Below, piece by piece: positions 6,068-13,898 of a DNA stretch of 13,898 nt (position 1 is its first letter; each line of letters starts with the position of its first letter). The notes below the pieces were generated by a model, which made no database searches, was not told where the DNA came from, and saw only the letters and a list, made by a program, of their open reading frames with translations. This DNA comes from JAVBUZ01 sp031554725 (GTDB lineage: Bacteria; Bacillota; Clostridia; Lachnospirales; Lachnospiraceae), in contig JAVBUZ010000155.1 in assembly GCA_031554725.1 (NCBI GenBank), forward strand, positions 1 to 13,898, in the 5' to 3' direction. The position numbers and the translations under genes were made by a program.

Positions 6068-7270
6068 ACCGAGATAAACCTTGTCCGTGGCTGCTTGATT
6101 CGCAAAGTAAATTGGCTTACTGTCCTTACTTCTTTTTAATGCAAGATATAAGGAATATTCCCCTTGTGGCAATACCTCTACTGTGACCTGCACCTTTTCT
6201 TTTTGCCACAGCTGAGGACTCGTTGAAATGGAAATTTCTTTTACTTCATCATCTTTTCCTATGCAGATTAGGCTTAAGCTGACTTCATCATAAATAGGTG
6301 CAAACCCCACATTTGAAATTTCTAGGTGCAATTTGCCCTTTTTAGCATCCATTCTAGCATCTGTTACTACCAGACGATAGCCCAAATGATTTCCCACATA
6401 ATCAAAGAAGGATGTTTTCTTCCATTCCTCAAGTATCCTATGATCATATACGCAGTTTAGGTAGCTTACGTGCATCTTCTGAAAGCGAGCAATTACTTCT
6501 TCTTCACACACTATCTCGTCCCCTAAAGCGACTTCACCGCCCATAGGAACTTTCTTGCAAAGCTCGTCCTCGAAACTAAGCTCATCTTCTCGGCTCCAAG
6601 GTTCCTCCCATAAATCATCCTGCCTACTCTTCTCACCAAAGGTTCCCATGTGGCTCTTCGATGCTAGCATGGCATCATCAAACAAGCCTATATCTTCGTT
6701 CCCAATTATCCTCCACTGGACTGGTCTACGTACTGCTAACCGACATGCACCGTTGGTAGACTGCCTCATGCAAGTAGCAAGTGTCCTCATTCCCTCTTTT
6801 GACAGAAACTTACTTCCATGCATTTCACCCCAATTACCCACGAAAAGTCCTTGTAAGGTAAAAATACTCTCCTTATACTCTTCAAAAATGGGCCCAAGCT
6901 GCCTCATATGATTTTGCACATGCAAAGAAAGAGATGGTTCCTTTTCCATCCCCTTACCCTCTGTATCATATACAACACGTAAAATCATTTCTTGACCTAC
7001 TTTTGTGAAAAATTCCAAAATGTTTCTAACATTGTTCAGGGCTGAGTCCTCTATTTTCCCTTGTGAATAATCTCCAATATCAATTAGCACCAAGGCAAGC
7101 TGATTTTCTCTTTGTATGCACCATTTTAGTTCTTCCGTTTCTATTAATTCCTTGGCACGAAAAGAATGAATGCAATACCAGCCTCTACCCGGATTATTAC
7201 ATTTTTGATTACCCTCTATTAATTTTTCTTTTTGAAAGCTTATCTTTTTAGCTGTTTTGCAAAAAATCAT
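6047..7270 (-). CDS. DUF4874-DUF4832 protein without signal peptide (407 aa)
   Basis: Paralogue of the plus-strand 4640-6067 protein, with the same order of motifs: NNPGRGWY (25-32), VGNWGEMHGSK (144-154, Glu149), GLFDDAMLAS (195-204), then GGEV, MHVSYLN and HLGYRLVV further on. A likely glycan-active TIM barrel plus C-terminal beta-sandwich, substrate unknown. Unlike its paralogue it has no signal peptide or membrane segment. This is not a start-choice artefact: an in-frame TAA lies three codons before the ATG at 7270, and the conserved domain begins only 24 residues after it. The start overlaps the end of the GT2 gene by 23 bases and the ribosome site is weak, so translation is probably coupled to that of GT2. 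It is the last gene of the pel-type operon. It may be cytosolic, or exported by an unrecognised route. Confidence 0.8.
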   Translation of the reverse strand: MIFCKTAKKISFQKEKLIEGNQKCNNPGRGWYCIHSFRAKELIETEELKWCIQRENQLALVLIDIGDYSQGKIEDSALNNVRNILEFFTKVGQEMILRVVYDTEGKGMEKEPSLSLHVQNHMRQLGPIFEEYKESIFTLQGLFVGNWGEMHGSKFLSKEGMRTLATCMRQSTNGACRLAVRRPVQWRIIGNEDIGLFDDAMLASKSHMGTFGEKSRQDDLWEEPWSREDELSFEDELCKKVPMGGEVALGDEIVCEEEVIARFQKMHVSYLNCVYDHRILEEWKKTSFFDYVGNHLGYRLVVTDARMDAKKGKLHLEISNVGFAPIYDEVSLSLICIGKDDEVKEISISTSPQLWQKEKVQVTVEVLPQGEYSLYLALKRSKDSKPIYFANQAATDKVYLGLLCNGE

Positions 7271-8042
7271 CCTTGCTTACCACTCCCATGTCCATTTTTA
7301 GCACCTTAACTCGGAATATAACCGCCATTATGCTAAACAACATACGAAACATATAAAGAATAGGTTTTAGCCCAGAATGCATACTTTCACCTATTACTCT
7401 CGCATGCATCACTGCTGGAACCTCTTTTATATGAAATCCCAAAAGTAGCATCTGTAATATCATGTTTGCATCGGGATACTTGTCATCAAAGTGATTGTAT
7501 TTTGAATAATAGAGCACCGCCCTCCTACTAAGCCCTTGAAGGCCCGTGGTAGGATCGTGAAACTTTCTTCCCGTTGCCATTTTTATAATTGTACGAAATA
7601 GAAAAAAAGCAATTCGCTTAAACAAGGATACTGGAAATGGCGAGCTACCTTCCATAAACCTTGCCCCTAAAACAATATCTGGCAAATTTCCATTTTCGTC
7701 CTTTTCCTTTAAATGCTGATATAAAACAGGAATGTTACATGCATCATGTTGTCCATCTGCATCCATCTCAATAACATATTTATAATTTCTACGAATCGCA
7801 TACTTATACCCTAGCTGTAATGCGCTTCCATATCCCAAATTAAAAACATGAGTAACCAAGGCATGATTTCTCTCCTTAACAATCCAGTTCGTATTGTCAT
7901 TTGAAGCATCGTTCATAACAAGAATATCTGCTATATCTGCAATTTCTGGTTTTTCGAGCTGTTCTAACACACCTATAATATTGTCAGCCTCGTTATATGC
8001 TGGAATAATAATCAATAGTTCTTTCTGCTCTCTTTTTTCCAT
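7248..8042 (-). CDS. GT2 polyprenyl-phosphate-type glycosyltransferase (264 aa)
   Basis: A GT-A fold family 2 glycosyltransferase of the DPM1/GtrB-like group, which typically transfers a sugar from a nucleotide donor to a polyprenyl phosphate at the cytoplasmic membrane face. Motifs: IIIPAYNEAD (11-20), NDASNDN (44-50), a basic/aromatic NLGYGSALQLGYKYA stretch (68-82), the metal-binding DADGQHD (94-100, Asp94 and Asp96) and a DPTTGL motif in the C-terminal half. Unlike GtrB, it has no long C-terminal pair of helices, only a moderately hydrophobic segment near the end that could be membrane-associated. A nearby DUF2304 protein fits a known pairing of GT2 enzymes with small membrane partners. 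A GAGGGCG ribosome site precedes the ATG, 12 bases after the GT4 gene. Acceptor and sugar are unknown. Confidence 0.88.
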   Translation of the reverse strand: MEKREQKELLIIIPAYNEADNIIGVLEQLEKPEIADIADILVMNDASNDNTNWIVKERNHALVTHVFNLGYGSALQLGYKYAIRRNYKYVIEMDADGQHDACNIPVLYQHLKEKDENGNLPDIVLGARFMEGSSPFPVSLFKRIAFFLFRTIIKMATGRKFHDPTTGLQGLSRRAVLYYSKYNHFDDKYPDANMILQMLLLGFHIKEVPAVMHARVIGESMHSGLKPILYMFRMLFSIMAVIFRVKVLKMDMGVVSKDDFLQNS

Positions 8043-8054
8043 ACGCCCTCATAT

Positions 8055-9257
8055 CTAAATTAGCCCAAGTAGTTCATCCATTTCTTCCATGTATATGAAA
8101 TCCTTTTGTATTGCTACCTTTGCCAATTCTTCCCTTTTTTCTTTATTATCAAGTAGTTCTGCTATGCTCTCCATAATTTTTTCTGGAGTAAGCTCACATA
8201 AAATACCATCAATACCATTTTCAATTTGTTCCCTATTTCCGCTACAATCAGATGCAATAATGGTACAGCCCAAAGTCTGTGCTTCTTGTATTGCGATACT
8301 TTTGCCCTCAAACCGAGATGCATGTACATAAAGATCTGTCTGTAAATAGTACGGAAAGGGATTCTTTGTTGCTCCGAGTAAAATAAAGTCCTCTTTTAAT
8401 CCCGAATGTTCAATTTGTTTTTCCAAAGAACCTCTTAAACTACCTTCTCCTAAAACATACCACCGTGCTTGATATCCTTTTTCCTTCAAAAGACGCATCG
8501 CCTCTATCGAAATGTCATAAGCCTTTTGATAATTTAGTCTTCCAACAGTAAGAAGCCTATACCCCTCGAAGTCATCTGAAAAACCACCTATTTCTTTTGC
8601 CTTTATACGTATTTCTTCTTGATTAATCAAATTGTGGAAAACCTTGGTGCTCTTCTCAAGCTCCGGGTAAGCCCTAAGGAAATGTTCCCTTACCTCCTGT
8701 GAAACGGTAAAAACTCGATTAAATTCTAAATAACAATTTTTATCAAGGCTTCTTGAATATCCTGCCTTTTCATAATCTATGTGAACAAAACTCACCTTGC
8801 TTTTTGCCTTAACATAATCTGCTACATAGTAGGTAGCTCCACCCTCTAAATATGCAATTGCTAAATCATACTGCGAATCTAACCGCTGAGCTCCATCCGC
8901 TAGAACTCTCCATAATAATTTATCGGCCTGAATGCGCTTATTTTTTAGCATAACAAAAAAATGCTTCAGTAAATAAGGTAATCTTTTTATTATTGTGGCG
9001 CGAGTAAATGCTGCCTTAATTACGCTACAGCAAAGCACCATCTGCCCTTGCTTCGATAAAACCGAACTATCAAAATATCTCTTATTTAAGAGTTTTACAT
9101 GCTTTGGCAAATCATGCACCAGTTCTCCCTGATCCATCAATACCAAAAGCTCTATGTCATATTTCGTTTCATCTAGTCTACGCATTAGCTCAAGCATTGC
9201 TACTTCTGCCCCCGCATGACCTAGTGTGTTAATGACAAAAAGTATTTTTTTTCTCAT
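8055..9257 (-). CDS. GT4 family glycosyltransferase (400 aa)
   Basis: A retaining GT-B glycosyltransferase of family GT4. The N-terminal Rossmann domain opens with ILFVINTLGHAGAEVAMLEL (5-24), with the glycine-rich loop typical of the family. The C-terminal nucleotide-sugar domain has TVGRLNYQKAYD (237-248), VLGEGSLR (268-275), a RFEGKSIAIQE stretch giving the E-x7-E motif (Glu317, Glu325), and SDCSGN after it. The protein should be cytosolic, acting at the membrane on a lipid-linked or polymeric acceptor; the sugar cannot be predicted. Its ATG overlaps the TGA of the DUF2304 gene in an ATGA junction (9254-9257), a sign of translational coupling. It is not PelF: it lacks PelF's long insert and HGIYTRERE motif. 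It probably adds a side or modifying sugar to the product of this operon. Confidence 0.9.
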   Translation of the reverse strand: MRKKILFVINTLGHAGAEVAMLELMRRLDETKYDIELLVLMDQGELVHDLPKHVKLLNKRYFDSSVLSKQGQMVLCCSVIKAAFTRATIIKRLPYLLKHFFVMLKNKRIQADKLLWRVLADGAQRLDSQYDLAIAYLEGGATYYVADYVKAKSKVSFVHIDYEKAGYSRSLDKNCYLEFNRVFTVSQEVREHFLRAYPELEKSTKVFHNLINQEEIRIKAKEIGGFSDDFEGYRLLTVGRLNYQKAYDISIEAMRLLKEKGYQARWYVLGEGSLRGSLEKQIEHSGLKEDFILLGATKNPFPYYLQTDLYVHASRFEGKSIAIQEAQTLGCTIIASDCSGNREQIENGIDGILCELTPEKIMESIAELLDNKEKREELAKVAIQKDFIYMEEMDELLGLI

Positions 9258-9619
9258 TTGCTACCATTCTCCAATTCACGAAGAATTCTCTCATTTTCTT
9301 GATTTAACAAGGACACCTGCATCGCAAGCTCCTGATTTTTCATGTTTAACTTTGAAACTGAAATACTTAAGAAGAACACCCCTAGCATAAAGAAAAGGCC
9401 CGCTAAGGCAAGGGCAATAAATGCCTCGCCCGGTATCACCGTTACCCAAGCTGATAGACCTGGTACAACCCCCAATAAAATGATAAGGATTGAAATAAAT
9501 CCCCAAAATAAACCTATGATTTCTGTTAGCTTTCGCTTCGCATATGAATGAAATGTAATCCACAAAAAGAACACTCCTATTGCCACTACTACGAAACGAA
9601 TTATTTGCGTTGTTTCCAT
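9254..9619 (-). CDS. DUF2304 small membrane protein (121 aa)
   Basis: Matches the DUF2304 family by length and layout: three hydrophobic segments (about residues 7-24, 35-52 and 67-87) followed by a charged C-terminal coiled coil (about 90-116). Such proteins are commonly encoded beside GT2 polyprenyl-phosphate glycosyltransferases and are thought to help anchor them or take part in sugar-lipid handling; the molecular role is not established. Here a GT4 gene separates it from the GT2 gene of the same operon. The ATG at 9619 lies inside the end of pelG (19-base overlap) with a good GGAGGAAAG ribosome site, and its stop overlaps the next start by ATGA. A longer N-terminus is unlikely given this site. 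Confidence 0.85.
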   Translation of the reverse strand: METTQIIRFVVVAIGVFFLWITFHSYAKRKLTEIIGLFWGFISILIILLGVVPGLSAWVTVIPGEAFIALALAGLFFMLGVFFLSISVSKLNMKNQELAMQVSLLNQENERILRELENGSK

Positions 9620-11070
9620 TTACTTTCCTCCTTTTTTCTCTCGTACACTTTCTGGTCTGGTTTTTCTCCCTTTCCAGCCTTTAATATTCTTCCTTGGCAG
9701 AAGGTATGCACATCCATATTACGCTCTACCCAACGCAGCCTTGCGTAAGCAATACACCAGCCAACTAAAGAACCAAAAACCAGTCCTAATCCATTCCATA
9801 TATCGGGAAGACGCGAAGATATAATGCTTCCTCCCAACGTGCATAGGCAAAAGAAGAATGCTGTTAACATAGCCCCTGTCATATCATTAAAATAATACAA
9901 AAAGATAATGGCTGCATACATAACAAAAAGAATAAAATAGCCAGCCGCCAGGCCTGGATAAATCCTCATAACCATTCCTGCAAACCCAAACTGAGGTAAT
10001 ATAACTACCATTAATAAAAATATAATTACCGTAACAATAAACTGTATTCGTACTAGGTTCATAAGCTCATTTGCCAGTTGCATAAACATTCTTTTTTTCT
10101 TATTTTCAATATCCATCCCTCGGCCCCCAATTACTGCTTCTGAATATGCCTTATATCTTTCATGAAAATGCATTTCCACTCGAACAATAAAAATTATACT
10201 GGAAGATATGTTGGTTATCATAGCGATACAGGATGCCATATCGTAAGGTGGTGCACTTACAAGAGCACTCCCAACCTTGACCCTTAAATCCGTATTCCAA
10301 AATACAAAGTTATGAATAAATAATCCTAATGTATATAAAAAGTTCGTTACTACTAGCTTCCAGTAGATTTTAAAATATCGAAGCACTGCCTTATATTGAT
10401 TGCTATTTTCCTTAAAGTAACTTCTAACCAACGCAATTTCCAAGCTTGCAGTCAGAAAAAAACCTGCAATTAGTGAAAATAGCATGCTATAGGTCACTTC
10501 CCAAGAAAATACCTGAACAAGCACTAATGATAGCAAAAATGCAAAAACCATACCCGCCACGAAAAAAATAGATATCTTTTGGTAATCCTTACATATCGAT
10601 AAATATAGCATGGCATAAAAAACAAGTACCAACGATATATACCCAGAAAATCCCGTGAAAACATATATCGCACCTATCTCACCTTGCATATGGACCCATA
10701 TAGAAAAAGGAATTCCTATAAAACAGCTTAACACAACATTTAAAAATAAACCAATGTAAAAACACGGAAGAATATCTCTATACCTCTCTTCGTAAATAAC
10801 ATCAGAAAGATATCTTGATAAAACTGCGTTAAATGGTGCTGCTGCCAAAAGCGAAAATATAAATATATATAATACAGTACTGGAAAACAGTTCTCTCATG
10901 GCGTAAGTGAGTTGGGAAAAACCCAAAACCTTTCCCATGATTAATATCGTGCATATTACAAAAAACATAGGTGCAACAGTAATCATCATACTATAGGAAG
11001 ACCCTAATATATGTGTGACTATGGAATTTTTCCCATATATTTTTTTTAAATCTACCCCTATACCAGCCAC
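9601..11070 (-). CDS. pelG: PelG, Pel-type exopolysaccharide transporter (489 aa)
   Basis: An integral membrane protein of the MATE/MOP flippase group. The N-terminus MAGIGVDLKKIYGK is characteristic of PelG. About 12 hydrophobic helices follow, starting near residues 27-47 and 64-80. A long cytosolic loop after the middle helices carries HFHERYKAY and a basic cluster (KKKRMFMQLANELMNLVR). The C-terminus is a charged cytosolic tail of about 40 residues. In Pel systems PelG forms the inner-membrane export path together with PelF, which makes the polymer. It is encoded 21 bases after pelF. The start codon is GTG at 11070 with AAGGAG 7 bases upstream; the Ala-Gly-Ile-Gly sequence after it supports this start. 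The length agrees with the Gram-positive members I know. Its 3' end contains the start of the DUF2304 gene. Confidence 0.92.
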   Translation of the reverse strand: MAGIGVDLKKIYGKNSIVTHILGSSYSMMITVAPMFFVICTILIMGKVLGFSQLTYAMRELFSSTVLYIFIFSLLAAAPFNAVLSRYLSDVIYEERYRDILPCFYIGLFLNVVLSCFIGIPFSIWVHMQGEIGAIYVFTGFSGYISLVLVFYAMLYLSICKDYQKISIFFVAGMVFAFLLSLVLVQVFSWEVTYSMLFSLIAGFFLTASLEIALVRSYFKENSNQYKAVLRYFKIYWKLVVTNFLYTLGLFIHNFVFWNTDLRVKVGSALVSAPPYDMASCIAMITNISSSIIFIVRVEMHFHERYKAYSEAVIGGRGMDIENKKKRMFMQLANELMNLVRIQFIVTVIIFLLMVVILPQFGFAGMVMRIYPGLAAGYFILFVMYAAIIFLYYFNDMTGAMLTAFFFCLCTLGGSIISSRLPDIWNGLGLVFGSLVGWCIAYARLRWVERNMDVHTFCQGRILKAGKGEKPDQKVYERKKEESKWKQRK

Positions 11071-11091
11071 GCAATTTCTCCTTACTTTTCT

Positions 11092-12510
11092 TTAATAAAT
11101 ATCCCAGCAAAGCTCCTTATAAATTTCCTTATAATCCTTCTTCATATGCTCAGATTGATACTTCTTAATCACCCTATTATATCCATTTTGTCCCATTTGA
11201 CTTCGCATCTTAGGATTCTCTGCCAGCTCAACCATAGATTGCGCTATTTCTTCTACATTCATGATATGTGTCAATATCCCCGCTGGGCCAAACTCATCGT
11301 CTTCTCCATAGATTAGCCCTCGACAATTTCCTACATCCGTTGCAATAACTGGCTTATGCGCTGCATAGCCTTCTAATATCGTCAGCGGTTGCCCTTCACT
11401 AATACTGGTGAGGATTGTCATATCCATTCTTCCTAAATAATCCGTAACCTTAACTCTTCCCGTAAATACCACGTCTTCTATATGTAATGACTCCACTAGT
11501 GCAAAGCACTCACTTGCATATTCCTCATCCTCTTCCCATGCTCCCATAATCCAAAGCTTTAATCTTGGTTGCTTTTTCTTTGCAAAGCCAAATGCTTGTA
11601 TCATCGTTTTAACGTCTTTTATAGGGGTTACACGAAGAATCGCGCCTATATTAATCTTATTTTCATCCTCCTCGGTTTTGCCTGGTAGGTTTTGAAATTG
11701 TGACACATCTATTCCGTTCGGTGTTACCCTGGTTTTTTCCGGCAAGCATCCTAATTCCAGCTGAAGCTCTCTTGCATGCTCATATAGACTGGTAACGATA
11801 TCTGCATTCTGGTATGCCAGCTTAGACATTTTTTTAAATTGATCAATCCAAATATTTTTATAGATACCACCTACCCATTTTGCTTTAATAAGCTCTTCTT
11901 CTCGCTCTCTTGTATAAATTCCATGTTCTGAAATTAACAATTTTCCCTTGTGGAAGAACTTCCCCATACTTCCTAGGACACCCGCATAACCTGTTGCTAC
12001 ACAGTGATAAAGGTCAGCCTTCGGAACCTTGGTCTGTAATGCAAAAAATAAGGGCATATAGATGGAACGCATTGTCCATAAAAAATCCGAAAAAACAATC
12101 TGTGAGTATTGCTCTCTATAGCACTCTGTTGCTGCCCTAAAAAAATCCTTCCCCATTAGCAGGTCATTGATTGATAACCCTTTTTTAGCAAAAAGCTTAA
12201 AAAGTACCTCCCAGTTAACCCCTCTATTCATAATAAGTCCACTAAGGGCACTATATTCTTCTGGGGTTAGTTTTGCTGCCTTTTTTCTTTTCTTCTTATT
12301 CCAATCAATATCTTCCAAATATACTTCATGAACTTCTATTAAGTTCTTTGGCAGCTCATATACAAACTTTCCTCTTATGGATCTATTTGCTACGATTGCC
12401 AATATCGAAAACTCCACATCTGGAAAAAGCTGAATGAGGTTGTGTATCCAACTCGACACACCACCAACCACATAAGGATAACATCCTTCTGCTATCAAAC
12501 AAACCTTCAT
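11092..12510 (-). CDS. pelF: PelF, GT4 glycosyltransferase for Pel-type polymer (472 aa)
   Basis: A cytosolic GT-B glycosyltransferase (GT4) that in characterised Pel systems polymerises UDP-GalNAc. The N-terminus MKVCLIAEGCYPYVVGGVSSW (1-21) with its glycine loop is a PelF signature. Further PelF features are a long insert rich in charged residues (about 60-130), HCVATGYAGVLG (169-180), SEHGIYTRERE (194-204), the TPNGID motif (263-268), and SEGQPLTILE (371-380), giving E-x7-E with Glu372 and Glu380. It lies between the DUF2194-like gene (17-base gap) and pelG (21-base gap), the order expected for Gram-positive pel loci. A GAGGAA ribosome site precedes the ATG. Whether the product is true Pel (GalNAc/GalN) is inference; a related amino-sugar polymer is possible. 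All catalytic motifs look intact. Confidence 0.93.
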   Translation of the reverse strand: MKVCLIAEGCYPYVVGGVSSWIHNLIQLFPDVEFSILAIVANRSIRGKFVYELPKNLIEVHEVYLEDIDWNKKKRKKAAKLTPEEYSALSGLIMNRGVNWEVLFKLFAKKGLSINDLLMGKDFFRAATECYREQYSQIVFSDFLWTMRSIYMPLFFALQTKVPKADLYHCVATGYAGVLGSMGKFFHKGKLLISEHGIYTREREEELIKAKWVGGIYKNIWIDQFKKMSKLAYQNADIVTSLYEHARELQLELGCLPEKTRVTPNGIDVSQFQNLPGKTEEDENKINIGAILRVTPIKDVKTMIQAFGFAKKKQPRLKLWIMGAWEEDEEYASECFALVESLHIEDVVFTGRVKVTDYLGRMDMTILTSISEGQPLTILEGYAAHKPVIATDVGNCRGLIYGEDDEFGPAGILTHIMNVEEIAQSMVELAENPKMRSQMGQNGYNRVIKKYQSEHMKKDYKEIYKELCWDIY

Positions 12511-12527
12511 CTATTTTTTCCTCACTT

Positions 12528-13898
12528 TTATTCACTAAAATATAGTGGTGTGCTTTTCTTTAGATTTATTTCTAAATGCGGTTCTGTAACCTGCAATAGG
12601 TAACACTCCTCTTCCACCTCTACATAGGCCCCACCCTCTATAGAACCAATACTCTCACCATGTGTTCTAAGTAAAAACCAGGCTTCATCCTCTAAATTTA
12701 TAATATCAAGAGAAATCTTATTATTTACCCTCTTCTCCTGAAAATCTAGAGCTAAGAATCTTCGTATTCTATTATCATTTTCAGAAAGTGTGGTGTCAGA
12801 AAACACCTCATATTTTCTAAAATATGTATTTACGTTACTTGCAAACTTATCATATACCTTTTCCCATGAATCCTTTTCATTCTCTGGATATACAACTGTA
12901 CACATGTTAAACAGTATATTGGAATATCCTAAAGCTGTTTCTATACTACGAACTCGCAAATTATCCGAGTATGTATGGCTCTGCGCATTTACAGTTGCTC
13001 TTTGTAATGTTAAGTCCACAGATTCTTCCTCTGAAAAGGATAGCAAAGACTCTGTCCCATCATAATCCATTAAAATGGTACGTGCATCTTGCAAAAGAGT
13101 TCCATCCATTTGTTCATATAGCTCTTCTAAATCCTCTGTATAAACAGATAAAAAAGAAAAGTTAGGAATATTACTGTTGAAAAAATCCTTGTCCTTTTTT
13201 AGCTTTTGAAACAAGTTTGTATCTGAAACGCGATATGTAGATATTCCGGCCTCCATATGTAGTTCCTTTAGCATCTTCAAATAGTAAATTAAGAGCTGAC
13301 TATCTGGTTGCTTTTCATCCTCGTAATCAAGCTGTGGAGCCAATAAACAGGTAATCATTCGATTATTCTTAGAAGCCACCTCTACTAAATTGGGCCAAAC
13401 CAAATCTCTTTCTACAGCTTCTAGGCTTCGACTATAGTATTTTTTTATCACCGTCTCATTTTCAGATGTAAAGCTAGGATAGTTAACAATTGAAATACTC
13501 TGTGCATTGACCACGGGGTGTATCTCATAAGTATTCATTTCATATACCATTGCATCTAAAATTCCAATTCCCGTAATGTCCTCCATAAAGTTTCCATTAA
13601 CAACAAAGACATTACTGTTTCCTATAAAGTTACGCCATATAATTGTAGGAAGAAACTCATTTTCTATCTCATTTTCCCATAGTGCCATCATATATGTTTT
13701 GGTTCCGATACTCGTAATAATCCATGGTACTTCCAATGATAGATCTTGTAATTCTTCCTCTTCCTGCGTCTTCGCTTGATAAATAACCTCACCGCCAAGT
13801 AAAAAGCCATCAAACAGGTGGTAGCCAGTTATTTTTTCACTATCGGCCTGTACTGCTTTAATTCCCAAAATATTTTTTAGCTCTTCTTTGCTTTTTAT
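12528..13898 (-). CDS. DUF2194-like Pel-locus protein, 5' end outside window (at least 456 aa)
   Basis: The reading frame is open to the right edge, with residues continuing upstream of a TTG at 13868. That TTG is not a likely start: there is no ribosome site and the sequence reads on as coding (KSKEELKNILGIKAV). The true N-terminus is missing. The visible part resembles DUF2194 proteins, which in Firmicutes are encoded next to pelF and pelG and are thought to cover the deacetylase-like role of PelA. Recognisable parts are a VVNGNFMEDITGIGILDAMV stretch (about 90-110 from the TTG), HPVVNAQSISIVNYPSF after it, a possible barrel in the middle, and a beta-rich C-terminus. A signal or anchor sequence would be expected in the missing part. 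I could not identify catalytic residues with certainty. The stop lies 17 bases before pelF, so it is in the same operon. Confidence 0.65.
   Translation of the reverse strand: MKSKEELKNILGIKAVQADSEKITGYHLFDGFLLGGEVIYQAKTQEEEELQDLSLEVPWIITSIGTKTYMMALWENEIENEFLPTIIWRNFIGNSNVFVVNGNFMEDITGIGILDAMVYEMNTYEIHPVVNAQSISIVNYPSFTSENETVIKKYYSRSLEAVERDLVWPNLVEVASKNNRMITCLLAPQLDYEDEKQPDSQLLIYYLKMLKELHMEAGISTYRVSDTNLFQKLKKDKDFFNSNIPNFSFLSVYTEDLEELYEQMDGTLLQDARTILMDYDGTESLLSFSEEESVDLTLQRATVNAQSHTYSDNLRVRSIETALGYSNILFNMCTVVYPENEKDSWEKVYDKFASNVNTYFRKYEVFSDTTLSENDNRIRRFLALDFQEKRVNNKISLDIINLEDEAWFLLRTHGESIGSIEGGAYVEVEEECYLLQVTEPHLEINLKKSTPLYFSE

Noticed and set aside
6106..6121. AGTAA/TTACT stem-loop as a terminator for the plus-strand gene
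   Set aside because: Five weak base pairs, and the following bases contain C and G before any T-run. It lies within the coding end of the opposing gene and is probably chance.
9291..9563. Alternative 90-codon minus-strand frame inside the DUF2304 gene
   Set aside because: The DUF2304 frame has the ribosome site, the membrane helices and the coupled start and stop. The alternative frame has none of these.
13866..13868. TTG as the start of the DUF2194-like gene
   Set aside because: The frame stays open to the window edge with plausible protein sequence, and there is no ribosome site before the TTG. The gene is treated as 5'-truncated.
1..13898. CRISPR arrays, tRNA/rRNA genes, insertion sequences or phage genes
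   Set aside because: No regularly spaced repeats, no cloverleaf-like or rRNA-like stretches, and no transposase or integrase proteins were seen. Coding sequence fills nearly the whole window, with no gene-free stretch over about 100 bases.

Overview
The window looks like a surface-polysaccharide locus from a low-GC, Gram-positive anaerobe, most likely a Clostridia/Lachnospiraceae-type Firmicute. Reasons: AT-rich sequence, strong purine-rich ribosome sites, sigma-A-type promoters with TTGACA/TATAAT-like boxes, no outer-membrane components beside the Pel-type genes, and protein families (PelF/PelG, DUF2304, Stealth, NTP_transf_5, DUF4874/DUF4832) often seen together in that group. The species cannot be named from this sequence.

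Right part (13898 down to 6047, minus strand): one tightly packed operon. In order of transcription it holds a 5'-truncated DUF2194-like protein, pelF (GT4 glycosyltransferase), pelG (Pel exporter), a small DUF2304 membrane protein, a second GT4 enzyme, a GT2 polyprenyl-phosphate-type glycosyltransferase, and a DUF4874/DUF4832 protein without a signal peptide. Gaps are 12-21 bases or the genes overlap, so the set is probably co-transcribed and translationally coupled. The first three fit a Gram-positive Pel-like (amino-sugar) exopolysaccharide system. No c-di-GMP receptor or PelE is visible, but the operon continues off the right edge.

Middle (4640-6067, plus strand): a membrane-anchored or secreted DUF4874/DUF4832 protein, a clear paralogue of the last gene of the pel-type operon. 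The two paralogues face each other and their 3' ends overlap by 21 bases.

Left part (4544 down to 422, minus strand): a Stealth-family sugar-phosphate transferase, a Wzx-like flippase, an NTP_transf_5 nucleotidyltransferase and a 99-residue Cys-containing small protein. A second copy of that small protein (319 down to 1) runs off the left edge. The two small proteins share a leader-like N-terminus, four aligned cysteines and a WER-containing tail, and each has a good promoter of its own. The plus-strand gene and the Stealth operon diverge from a near-symmetrical 33-base element in which the two promoters overlap.

Working model (inference): the right operon makes and exports a Pel-like polymer with accessory glycosyl transfer steps. 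The left operon builds and flips a phosphate-linked surface glycan. The DUF4874/DUF4832 pair may act on glycans on the two sides of the membrane. The paired small Cys proteins are the least explained part of the window.
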